Positions 34,698-42,685 of a stretch of DNA of 64,000 nucleotides are shown here, piece after piece. Numbering within the stretch: the stretch's first letter is position 1; every line of letters starts with the position of its first letter. The translations under genes and the position numbers were made by a program. Under the pieces are notes generated by a model. That model saw only the letters and a program-made list of their open reading frames with translations, was not told the origin of the DNA and ran no database searches. The DNA lies in assembly GCF_000172555.1 (NCBI RefSeq), contig NZ_ABOX02000041.1, positions 1 to 64,000 on the forward strand. Reading direction: 5' to 3'. The stretch comes from Pedosphaera parvula Ellin514 (GTDB taxonomy: Bacteria; Verrucomicrobiota; Verrucomicrobiia; Limisphaerales; Pedosphaeraceae).

Positions 34698-35477
34698 TTA
34701 ATTTTTTTGAGCAACCAATGACAGCCGTTGCCACCACCAAACAATCCTACCATCCTCTTCTGCGAGCCCGAATAAAGTCCTCGCCGATTCCGGGGCATTG
34801 GCAATAAGTTCCAAAACTTTTGCGCGATTTGCAGGGGCGGTTGCGGCCGTTTCAAAATACCAATTAAGATCAGGTTGCTTGAAAGGTGTCATCGTAATCT
34901 TTTTCACGATTAGTCCGTTTGCTTCGCAAAGCTTGCTCCATGCTGACGGAGTCAAAAAGCGATGATGGCTGGGATCACGCAGCTTTTCCACTTGGTGCAA
35001 CCATTGTTCAGCTTCCTGGGCATTATCCTGGACCGAGCCGTCGATGAGCAGAAGATAACCCTTCGGTTTCAACACCCGCGCAGTCTCACGAATGAAATTT
35101 TCAGGGGAACTGAAATGGTGGGCTGCCACGCGGCAGGTTACCAGGTCGAATTCCTCTTCAGGATAAGGAAGCTGTTCGGCGGCATGTTGCTTTGTCGAAA
35201 CTGAAAAGCCTCGTTCAAGTGCTGTCCTCGCTGCCCGATCCAACATGGGTTGTGCAATATCAGCGAGCATGACCTCATGCCCCAGGCTTGCCAGGAGCAA
35301 TCCAGTATGGCCTCCACCTGTTGCTACATCCAAAACCTTAGCTTTTACTGGCAGATTTACACTTTCCAAGGCACTTCGTACATCCTCCACTTGTTCCAGA
35401 ATATGTCCCTGGCCATAGCGATGGCTTTGCCTTGCGAACTGTTCCTGGGCAGCTTTCTGAACTTCATCAAGTTTCAT
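34698..35477 (-). CDS. class I SAM-dependent methyltransferase (UbiE-like)
   Basis: A cytoplasmic protein of about 259 aa from ATG 35477 (MKLDEVQKAAQEQF). The Rossmann motif I is AKVLDVATGGGHTGLLLA, motif II is an acidic end near VMLADIAQP, and post-I FDLVTCRVAAHHFSSP matches UbiE/COQ5-like small-molecule methyltransferases. The substrate is unknown. An upstream start at 35513 is possible but adds residues before the conserved region. It ends about 46 bp from the convergent 243-aa gene. Confidence 0.88.
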   Translation of the reverse strand: MKLDEVQKAAQEQFARQSHRYGQGHILEQVEDVRSALESVNLPVKAKVLDVATGGGHTGLLLASLGHEVMLADIAQPMLDRAARTALERGFSVSTKQHAAEQLPYPEEEFDLVTCRVAAHHFSSPENFIRETARVLKPKGYLLLIDGSVQDNAQEAEQWLHQVEKLRDPSHHRFLTPSAWSKLCEANGLIVKKITMTPFKQPDLNWYFETAATAPANRAKVLELIANAPESARTLFGLAEEDGRIVWWWQRLSLVAQKN

Positions 35478-35783
35478 TGGAGTGATCCTATATCTGAGCT
35501 GATGGCTAAACAACAGTCTTCAAATGGCACGGAGGATTCATGTTGACAGTGTGCTCATCACCACTCGGACAACAAAATACACTGCCCTCACATCGTGTGA
35601 AGCCGCGCGTGATATGCTTGTCAGCAGGATTGAGGAGTGAATCTGAAATCAACGGCAGCAGAATAGGCAACGTTCTTATGTTATCATCCAAATACTGCTT
35701 CACTGAATCGGCATAGATCACTCCCCAAAAAGGAGTTGATGCCAATTAACTTTAACTACTACCGGTAATGATCAAAGGCACCT

Positions 35784-35963
35784 CTATTCACTGCCCTGAG
35801 TTAAACTCTTTTTTTCCCGGTCTCCTCGATCCCCCGGAACTTCGGCATCGAATGGCAACTCCTTCGATCTCGGTTCCTCAGGCCGGGGACGCGGTTTGGG
35901 AGTGCCGGGGACGATTTTGGCTTTGACCTTCTTGAGTTCCTTTTTTACTTCATTGAGAGCCAT
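35784..35963 (-). CDS. 59-residue charged, probably disordered protein
   Basis: It begins MALNEVKKELKKVKAK, then has a Pro/Arg stretch (PGTPKPRPRPEEPRSKEL) and an acidic-basic tail. There is no hydrophobic core. The clean start, the lysine-rich amphipathic N-terminus and the repeated PRP motif look coding, but I recognise no family. It lies 28 bp downstream of another small disordered ORF on the same strand. Confidence 0.45.
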   Translation of the reverse strand: MALNEVKKELKKVKAKIVPGTPKPRPRPEEPRSKELPFDAEVPGDRGDREKKSLTQGSE

Positions 35964-35991
35964 ATGTTGATGGGGGTGGAGAATCTTTTAA

Positions 35992-36216
35992 TCAAGGGTT
36001 ATGGTCTTCGTCAGCATTGGCGCCGTGGTGCTCCGGCCCGCCCGCATTTTGCTCCGGCCCGCCTACTCCGGCGGGATGAAATTCCGGCTCGTAATTTGGC
36101 CTTTTGCCGGCTCCTGGGGTGGAGGGCTTTTCTCTGATCCTGCTATGAGCTCCGGGACCCACTTTTGTTTCGGCAACGAAACCGCTTGGCTTTCCTTTAT
36201 TTCCTGCCATAACCAT
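35992..36216 (-). CDS. 74-residue low-complexity hypothetical protein
   Basis: From ATG 36216 it reads MVMAGNKGKPSGFVAETK, then KPSTPGAGKRPNYEPEFHPA and a Gly/Pro/Asn/His-rich tail (AGGPEHHGANADEDHNP). An in-frame start at 36297 would add 27 residues. It appears intrinsically disordered. No family is recognised. Support is composition and the tandem arrangement with the 59-aa ORF. Confidence 0.4.
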   Translation of the reverse strand: MVMAGNKGKPSGFVAETKVGPGAHSRIREKPSTPGAGKRPNYEPEFHPAGVGGPEQNAGGPEHHGANADEDHNP

Positions 36217-36363
36217 CCTGTTGTTACGCCTGCCTTTAATGGCAGTGCTACTTAAAGATGGAATAGGAATCTGTTCATCGCAACCTTCATGCCTCAAAGA
36301 TTATCAAGTATTTTTACCTCTCCATGTTGAATGTACGCGGGATCGTCGTATGTTGAACTGTTC

Positions 36364-36897
36364 ATGAAAAGGGCGAATCGGAGTTCGGTGCATTTCTCTG
36401 CGTTGGTGAAAGCATGCGGAAGACCTGAGCCTGTCACCCTGTGGACTGATCCTTCTGACGACAAGCGATTCATGTCTGCTGTTCGCCAGAACCGCGTGCT
36501 GACAGTGGAGCAGCAAAACGTGGGGACGGGCAAGGATATCGGTATTATCGGTTTTCTGAAGGAGAAAAATGCCTCGTATTTGGTCTTCCCGAAATCTCTA
36601 AATCGATTTTCTGGAATGGAAGTGAACGGCATCAAATACGAATTGGTAAATCAGCCTGAAGCCGAAGCAAGCATCAGCAGTTTCACCAAGACTGACAGGA
36701 AAAACGATACCAGGCCATCAAGGCCGAAAAAGCATTTCTCTGTGGTGCTCCAATGGACAGCCACCGTGAATACAACCCATGAAATCGAGGCCAGGAATCT
36801 CAAACAAGCGAGAGAACAAGCTTTGAATGAACAAATCGAAGTTGATTTCTCGACCGCGAAAAAGGCAGTTAAAATTTTGGAAATCAGGGAAATGTAA
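36364..36897 (+). CDS. hypothetical protein, 177 aa
   Basis: From ATG 36364 (MKRANRSSVHFSALVKA) it has an N-terminal domain with PEPVTLWTDPSDDKRFMSAV and FLKEKNASYLVFPKSLNRF. A Lys/Arg linker (KTDRKNDTRPSRPKKHF) follows, then a C-terminal domain ending ATVNTTHEIEARNLKQAREQ. The last part resembles small alpha/beta domains that sense modified amino acids, but this is not certain. There is no signal peptide or membrane segment. I recognise no family. An upstream start at 36331 adds 11 residues. Confidence 0.6.
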   Translation: MKRANRSSVHFSALVKACGRPEPVTLWTDPSDDKRFMSAVRQNRVLTVEQQNVGTGKDIGIIGFLKEKNASYLVFPKSLNRFSGMEVNGIKYELVNQPEAEASISSFTKTDRKNDTRPSRPKKHFSVVLQWTATVNTTHEIEARNLKQAREQALNEQIEVDFSTAKKAVKILEIREM

Positions 36898-36905
36898 TGG
36901 TGTAT

Positions 36906-37313
36906 TTAAAATACAGTGCCATTGAACAAATCAGTCATGTTCCAGGGAAGGATGATTTTATTGTCCAGTGATTGTTGATCCACAGAGCGGTGGCTCAAGT
37001 TGGCGATGTTTGTTGGCTCGTCGGGGAAATTCGTTATTTGATCCACCCTGTTACGCGCCAAAATTAACCATGTGCCGAACCATTCTGAGTTGTTCCAATC
37101 ATTCATGAATGCATCGTCCATCCTGAATGTCTGCTCATCAACGGAGGAACTCACCCCAATCCCCAGGTTTTTGGAAGGCTTAAATTCCTTTTCAAGCTGG
37201 AAGAAAGTGTAATACGGATTGTTAGTACTATGATCCCTCTGTAAGACAGCTTCAATGACGTCATCGGAAAGGCACAACGCGGTCTGAAGCTCAGTGACGA
37301 ACAACTCGCGCAA
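36906..37313 (-). CDS. hypothetical protein, up to 135 aa, start uncertain
   Basis: The furthest start is TTG 37313 (RELFVTELQTALCLSDDVIE). The body holds an acidic region and a Trp-rich end (DAFMNDWNNSEWFGTWLILA). The N-terminus overlaps by 23 bp the end of another ORF (37291-37542) in a different frame, so the two could be parts of one gene split by a frameshift. No family is recognised. Confidence 0.4.
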   Translation of the reverse strand: MRELFVTELQTALCLSDDVIEAVLQRDHSTNNPYYTFFQLEKEFKPSKNLGIGVSSSVDEQTFRMDDAFMNDWNNSEWFGTWLILARNRVDQITNFPDEPTNIANLSHRSVDQQSLDNKIILPWNMTDLFNGTVF

Positions 37314-37542
37314 AAGGTGGAGGCTTGATCTCGTATGACGATGCCTTGCGCAATAACCGGGAGCAGATACTCACCTTGCCGGATGAGACAACCATTTGTT
37401 CAGGCATGGCCCGCTCACCACGGTAGGTGAAGAGAAGCAACACAATCCATGAATGAGTCCCGGCGCAGAAGCCCAGTCGTGCCTTCTCTTCACTCTGAGT
37501 TATCCAGACATGTTTCTTGATCGACTTTTTAGGCGTTTGCAT
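37291..37542 (-). CDS. hypothetical ORF, 83 aa, possibly the N-terminal part of a frameshifted gene
   Basis: It reads MQTPKKSIKKHVWITQSEEK, then a hydrophobic segment HSWIVLLLFTYRGERAMPEQ and a Lys/Arg-rich end. It overlaps 36906-37313 in another frame. It could be a real small protein, a piece of a broken longer gene, or chance. The upstream SET gene runs on the same strand. Confidence 0.3.
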   Translation of the reverse strand: MQTPKKSIKKHVWITQSEEKARLGFCAGTHSWIVLLLFTYRGERAMPEQMVVSSGKVSICSRLLRKASSYEIKPPPFARVVRH

Positions 37543-37566
37543 TCAAACAGGCGAAAGGGCCGTCCG

Positions 37567-38139
37567 TCACAACGCGTCAATCTTCCTCTGGATGAACCAG
37601 CAGAACCATCCTTTGTATTTCTCCTGCAGTTTCTTATTCATCCAGTCCTTCCCGGTGATGGTGCCCCGGCAGTTCGGACGCCCGCACTTGCATTCCATGA
37701 CATACTCAAGGTCATCCGTGGTGGCCCAGTCGTGCGTCAATTCTTCGCCCGGCGCAATATCCCGCATCGCAACAAAAACAATCTGGCCTTGAATCGCGAT
37801 ATTCGGATCGCAGGAATGGTTGGTATAAAGCATGCAGCCATCCCGTTGTTCCTGTGCAGCAGGGGCAATGAAAAGACCTTCCGTGATTTGGATCTCTGCG
37901 GGTCCAAGTTGTTGCTCCAGGATTTTCCATTCGTGTCCTGTGAAAATATGGCCTCCCTTGACGGCAACAATCTCTCCCATTGCGATCACTTCTTTCGCAA
38001 ACAATCCTTTGCCGTGAATCGAACTTTCCCGAACCTCCGTTTTGGGCGCGCGATAACTCATGGCATTCATAATCAAGTTGTCATCGGATTCGGAAACTGG
38101 AGGTGGAAGCTCAGGCTGATGGTTTATTTTGGCTGACAT
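37567..38139 (-). CDS. SET-domain protein (lysine methyltransferase family)
   Basis: A protein of 190 aa. The SET core is complete: GKGLFAKE (43-50), catalytic NHSCDPN (107-113), GEELTHDW (131-138) matching GEELTxDY, and post-SET cysteines in ECKCGRPNCRG (C150, C152, C157). It would use S-adenosylmethionine to methylate a lysine, with unknown substrate. Residues 1-33 are a variable N-terminus, and M24 or M27 may be the real start. It lies 14 bp downstream of the LD-carboxypeptidase gene on the same strand, so they are likely cotranscribed. Confidence 0.88.
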   Translation of the reverse strand: MSAKINHQPELPPPVSESDDNLIMNAMSYRAPKTEVRESSIHGKGLFAKEVIAMGEIVAVKGGHIFTGHEWKILEQQLGPAEIQITEGLFIAPAAQEQRDGCMLYTNHSCDPNIAIQGQIVFVAMRDIAPGEELTHDWATTDDLEYVMECKCGRPNCRGTITGKDWMNKKLQEKYKGWFCWFIQRKIDAL

Positions 38140-38153
38140 TACAACTATTCCAC

Positions 38154-39107
38154 TTACCGCACCACCGGGCCCTCGAGAATCAGATCACCTTTGTTGGCAT
38201 CCAGAGTCGCTCGTCCGCCAACCGGAATAGTGGTGTTATACGGCGTATGTCCAAACGGCAGACCGCAGACCAATGGAACTTTTAGACCCGACAGTCTCTC
38301 TTTCAATACGTCCTCGAAGGTTTGACGATATTCCTTCATTTTTTTCGCCTTGGGATCTATTGCCCCTACGCAAATGCCCACTGCAATCCCGGCGACCTGT
38401 TGAAGTAAACCGGCGTTGCTGAGTTGAGTAAGGAGCCGATCGTAACGATAGGGAACTTCGTCCAAATCTTCGAAGAAAAGTATCTTGCCTCGAAAGGAGG
38501 GTTGATATGGCGTGCCCAAAGATGAGCAGAGCAGCGAGATATTGCCGCCGATGAGTTCACCGGAGACTTTGCCTCGGCGTAGTATGGAGACGGTGTCGTG
38601 CGTGTAATCTTGACAGATGCTTCCAGGGAATTCCGGTTCCGTCAAAATCTTCAAAAATCTTTCACATGAGAAGTCTGGATAATTCTTCTTGATAAAATCC
38701 GAGGCAAACATCGGGCCATGAAAGGAGAGCAGGTTCGATTTCTTTAAAAATGCGCAGTGGAGAGCAGTTATATCGCTATAGCCCACAAACACCTTCGGAT
38801 TCTCTCGAATCTTTTGGTAATCGAGCAGCGGCAGCAGCCTTGGCGTTCCATAACCTCCACGAACACAGAAGATTCCTTTCACCCGGCGATCGCCAAAAGC
38901 CTCCATCAGATCGGAAGCTCTCTCCCGGTCTGATCCGGCCAGAAAACCCCAACGCTTCCGCGCGTGCCTTGAAAGCTTTGGTTTAAACCCAAACTTCTCG
39001 ATGACGGCAAGAGATTCATCAATGGATTTTGGATCAGGCGGTGCGCTTGCTGGAGCGATCAAGGCTACGGTGTCTCCCAATCGTAAACGGTCTGGTATGT
39101 TAGGCAT
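38154..39107 (-). CDS. S66 family LD-carboxypeptidase (MccF/LdcA-like)
   Basis: A serine carboxypeptidase of 317 aa that trims murein tetrapeptides or hydrolyses related amide bonds. The nucleophile Ser111 is in VFVGYSDITALH. The oxyanion region is FCVRGGYGTPRLLP (80-93), and the acid/base part lies around GELIGGNISLLCSS and ILFFEDLDEVPY. Similarity to MccF-type immunity proteins is also possible. No signal peptide is present, so the site of action is cytoplasmic. The SET-domain gene follows 14 bp later. Confidence 0.9.
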   Translation of the reverse strand: MPNIPDRLRLGDTVALIAPASAPPDPKSIDESLAVIEKFGFKPKLSRHARKRWGFLAGSDRERASDLMEAFGDRRVKGIFCVRGGYGTPRLLPLLDYQKIRENPKVFVGYSDITALHCAFLKKSNLLSFHGPMFASDFIKKNYPDFSCERFLKILTEPEFPGSICQDYTHDTVSILRRGKVSGELIGGNISLLCSSLGTPYQPSFRGKILFFEDLDEVPYRYDRLLTQLSNAGLLQQVAGIAVGICVGAIDPKAKKMKEYRQTFEDVLKERLSGLKVPLVCGLPFGHTPYNTTIPVGGRATLDANKGDLILEGPVVR

Positions 39108-39144
39108 AGTTGTGTATGGTAGTTGTGGAAGGAAACAGAAATCT

Positions 39145-41697
39145 CTAATGCTTCTTGGCCCTCAAAAAGGCGAGTTCGGTCTGGGTAAATCGGAAGGCCT
39201 TTTCCAACTCGCTCGAGAGCCTCGAGACCCCTTCTTCATTTCCAGTATGGGCCAACTCCTCAAGCTTCTGGCATAAAGTGGCCATTTTAGTGGCGCCCAG
39301 GTTAAGGCTCATGCTCTTTAAGGCCTGGGCATGGAAGGCCATTTTGTGAGGATCGCTTAAGAATTGATTGATCTGACCAATCCGGATGGGCGCGCTTTCC
39401 AGGAACAAATCGATAATCTCTTCAAGCATGGTGTCTCCTCCGTTTGCAGGCGCCAATTCGCGAAGTTCGCTGATCAAAGATTGATCGAGCAGACCAGCGT
39501 TGAAGGTGGTGTTGTTGGCGAAAAACGCCGTATCGAATTGCTTGCCACTGATTTTTGCCCAGCGCTCGAGTGCCGATTGCAATTCACCGATGCGAATAGG
39601 TTTGGAGATGTAATCATCCATTCCGGCATCCAAACATTTTTCCCGATCGCCCAACAGTGCGTTGCCAGTCATGGCAACGACGCGGGGACGTTTGCCCAGG
39701 GGCCATCGTTCGCGAATGGAGCTTGTGGTTTCAAAACCATCCAATTCGGGCATCTGCACGTCCAAAAGGATTATGTCGTAAGGTTGTCGATCCAATGCCC
39801 TGAGCACTTCCAATCCGTTGTTGGCAACGTCTGCCCGGTAACCGAGCCTTCGCAGTACGTTGAGACCTACTTTCTGGTTGATTGGATTGTCGTCGGCCAG
39901 CAAAATGCGCAGGGGAAAGCGGTTGGCAAAACTCGAATCCATGCAGGGCAGGGCAGGCGCTTTCTTCTCTCGCTGAATTTGCAGGCTTAAGCCCCGGTAC
40001 AGGGCCTGCAGCAGTTGTGAAGGTCGAATCGGTTTGTGAACAAAAATAGTGATCCCCAATTCGGCCGCACGAGTATCATCGCTGCGCAATCGCACGGAGG
40101 ATAGGAGCAATAAGGAAATGGAATTTCCATTCAACCGCTGTCGAATTGCCTGGGCCAGTTTGATACCATCGAAGCCAGGCAGCTGAACGTCTAGAATGGC
40201 TGCATCGTAGTATTTCTGATTCGCGACCATCTCCAGCGCCTTTTCGGCGTTCGCGGCCTCGTCCGGCAGCATCCCCCATTGACGGCAACGGTGGCTCAAA
40301 ATCTGCCGATTGGTGGCATTGTCCTCAACGATGAGCACCCGCTTTCCAGCGAGCTGAGGCTGAATTTGCTGCCAGGCAGGAGGGATGACCGAGGCTGTCG
40401 CCCGCGCCTGGATGGTAAAGTGGAAGGTTGATCCCTTCCCGGCATCGCTCTCCACCTGGATGTCGCCACCCATCAATTCAGAAAGTTTTTTGCAAATGGC
40501 AAGTCCCAATCCCGTACCGCCGTAATGTCTCGTGGTGGACGCATCGACCTGCTGGAACGATTTGAACAGCCTGTGTTGTTTATCGATTGGAATACCCACC
40601 CCGGTATCGCGTACGGAAAACTGTAGCATCCACATATCTGGACCAGTAATTGAAGACGCAGATCTATCCCGATCATTGAAGTGTTTTGGCGCTGGTTTGA
40701 CCTGGATGAAGACTTCCCCCTCATTTGTGAACTTGACTGCATTGCCAATCAGGTTCACCAGAATTTGCCGCAAACGTGTAACATCGCCCACCAGGATTTT
40801 CGGTATGGCATCATCAACTGAGTAGGCCAGGTCGAGGTCTTTTTCAGCCGCTTTGGGTGCAAGCAGATCAAGGGCCTCTTCAATGCAGGTGTGCAGCTCG
40901 AACGGATGGCTTTCCAAGTCCAATTTGCCGGATTCAATTTTTGAAAAATCCAGGATGTCGTTGATGATTGTGAGCATCGCATCGGCACTGCTGCGAGTGG
41001 CTTCAACGTATTCCCTCTGTTCGTCGGTGAGTTCCGTATCCAGCAGCAACGCGGTCATGCCAATCACACCATTCATCGGGGTGCGAACCTCATGGCTCAT
41101 GTTCGCCAGAAACTCGGATTTTGCCAGCGTAGCTTCCTCCAATTTTTGATTTAACGCCACCAGGGAGGCATTCTTTTCCACAAGTTGCTTCTGGCTTTCT
41201 CTCAAAGCCTGATAGGCTTCATCGCGCTGGAGCTGTCCCAGAAAGGCTTTGGAATGGTATCGCAGGCGCGCAATGAGTTCGATCTTGTCCGGGAGCTTGA
41301 CCAAATAGTCGTTTGCACCCATTGCGAATGCTTCCCCCTTGACCTCGGGATTGTCAGTAGTGGAGAGCACAATGATCGGTGTTTCCCTCGTCGCTGGATG
41401 AGAGCGAAAACGGCTTACCAGTGTAAGTCCATCCACTCCCGGCATAACCAAATCCTGTAAAATTACGGTGGGCTTGATTTGTTGGGCCAGCTCAAGAGCT
41501 TCGTTGGGATCGGCACAATAGTGAAAGTCCATGTCAGGTTCATCAACCAGCACCCGTCGAATGGCTTCGCCCACCATGGCCTGATCATCGACCAATAGGA
41601 CCCTGAAATGATAGCCTGGCAGGTGGTCCAGGGCACCTGCCGCTTCAGAAACGGCTCTGTTGAATTCAGACGTTTCCATGAATGGTTGACCTTTCAT
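39145..41697 (-). CDS. five-domain hybrid histidine kinase (REC-HisKA-HATPase-REC-REC-Hpt)
   Basis: It takes the place of WspR at the end of the Wsp-like operon. Residues count from ATG 41697; ATG 41679 is an alternative start. REC1 is at about 31-150 with phospho-Asp82. A coiled coil runs about 160-190. HisKA has SHEVRTP with His202. HATPase_c is about 310-430 ([38 protein letters not shown]). REC2 spans about 455-570 and REC3 about 600-725 ([23 protein letters not shown]). A final Hpt-like bundle runs about 755-840, but it has Gln791 where the phosphorylated His is expected. It overlaps the end of cheB. No membrane segment is present. Confidence 0.92.
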   Translation of the reverse strand: MKGQPFMETSEFNRAVSEAAGALDHLPGYHFRVLLVDDQAMVGEAIRRVLVDEPDMDFHYCADPNEALELAQQIKPTVILQDLVMPGVDGLTLVSRFRSHPATRETPIIVLSTTDNPEVKGEAFAMGANDYLVKLPDKIELIARLRYHSKAFLGQLQRDEAYQALRESQKQLVEKNASLVALNQKLEEATLAKSEFLANMSHEVRTPMNGVIGMTALLLDTELTDEQREYVEATRSSADAMLTIINDILDFSKIESGKLDLESHPFELHTCIEEALDLLAPKAAEKDLDLAYSVDDAIPKILVGDVTRLRQILVNLIGNAVKFTNEGEVFIQVKPAPKHFNDRDRSASSITGPDMWMLQFSVRDTGVGIPIDKQHRLFKSFQQVDASTTRHYGGTGLGLAICKKLSELMGGDIQVESDAGKGSTFHFTIQARATASVIPPAWQQIQPQLAGKRVLIVEDNATNRQILSHRCRQWGMLPDEAANAEKALEMVANQKYYDAAILDVQLPGFDGIKLAQAIRQRLNGNSISLLLLSSVRLRSDDTRAAELGITIFVHKPIRPSQLLQALYRGLSLQIQREKKAPALPCMDSSFANRFPLRILLADDNPINQKVGLNVLRRLGYRADVANNGLEVLRALDRQPYDIILLDVQMPELDGFETTSSIRERWPLGKRPRVVAMTGNALLGDREKCLDAGMDDYISKPIRIGELQSALERWAKISGKQFDTAFFANNTTFNAGLLDQSLISELRELAPANGGDTMLEEIIDLFLESAPIRIGQINQFLSDPHKMAFHAQALKSMSLNLGATKMATLCQKLEELAHTGNEEGVSRLSSELEKAFRFTQTELAFLRAKKH

Positions 41698-42685
41698 TCA
41701 CCCTTCGTCGAAGCCTTGGCCCAATCTGGTCGATCGGTAAAACCTCCGAGGCTGCCTTCAATCCCAGCGCGGCCTTTGGCATTCCATAGATCGCACTGGT
41801 TGCACGATCTTGTGCAATGGTAAAATGACCGGCGTCGCGAAGCGACTTCAAACCCTCAGCGCCATCTCGTCCCATGCCCGTCAACAGCACACCCATAACT
41901 TCTCTCGACCCTGAATGTTGGATACTATGAAAGAAGATGTCGATGGATGGTCTGAAGGCGGTGGTGTGGGGAGAGGCAACATAGCCAAGTTTTCCGGGGC
42001 TAACAAAGACGAGATGATTTTCCGAGCCCGCGAGCAAAATCGTTCCCAGTGTCGGTGCATCACCATCTCTGGCCAGACGCAATTTCATTTTGGTCTGGGA
42101 TTTTAACCAGTCTGCCAAGCCAGCAGCAAAGTGAAAATCCGTATGCTGAACTATCACTACCGCCGCTGGAAAGTGCGCCGGAAATTCTGACAGGATGTTG
42201 GCCAGGGCGGAGGGGCCTCCGGCAGAAGCTCCGATGGCTATCAGCGGAAATGCCTGCTCTGCGATGGATTCGCCTGGGGCGTTCAAGGATAATTTACTCC
42301 TTGCTACGAGACGGTTGATCGTTTGCATCTTCGCCAGTAATCCGCCTGTTCCACCATCGTTTCCCAGCGTGGGCGTATCAATCGCATCCAGCGCTCCGGC
42401 TCCCATGGCTTGAAACACCTTGGCGGAATTCCTATCCACGTCCGCCGTCACGATCAGGATGGGGCAGGGGCTCTTCTGCATGATCCTGCGGGTGGCCTCA
42501 ATGCCATCCATCTGTGGCATGATCAGGTCCATCAGCACCAGGTCGGGCCGGTCTTGCGAGCAAAGCGCGACTGCTTCCAGGCCATCCTGCGCGACCCAGG
42601 CCAGTTCGTGCCCGGGAGTGCTGATGACCACTCGTCGAATGGCTTCAACGGCCATCGTCATGTCGTTAACAACTCCAATTCTCAT
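41666..42685 (-). CDS. cheB: chemotaxis-type response regulator methylesterase CheB (WspF-like)
   Basis: It demethylates and deamidates receptor glutamates. The 339 aa comprise an N-terminal receiver with Asp53 in [13 protein letters not shown], a linker, then the CheB catalytic domain. The Ser154-His181-Asp274 triad is in GASAGGP, VQHTDF and GMGRDGAEG. It begins with ATGA overlapping the cheA stop and overlaps the downstream hybrid kinase start. This is the adaptation arm of the operon. Confidence 0.94.
   Translation of the reverse strand: MRIGVVNDMTMAVEAIRRVVISTPGHELAWVAQDGLEAVALCSQDRPDLVLMDLIMPQMDGIEATRRIMQKSPCPILIVTADVDRNSAKVFQAMGAGALDAIDTPTLGNDGGTGGLLAKMQTINRLVARSKLSLNAPGESIAEQAFPLIAIGASAGGPSALANILSEFPAHFPAAVVIVQHTDFHFAAGLADWLKSQTKMKLRLARDGDAPTLGTILLAGSENHLVFVSPGKLGYVASPHTTAFRPSIDIFFHSIQHSGSREVMGVLLTGMGRDGAEGLKSLRDAGHFTIAQDRATSAIYGMPKAALGLKAASEVLPIDQIGPRLRRRVNERSTIHGNV

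Noticed and set aside
35506-35745. Minus-strand frame of 79 codons starting at TTG
   Set aside because: Rare start codon, no domain and no neighbour support; it could be a decayed gene but the evidence is too thin.
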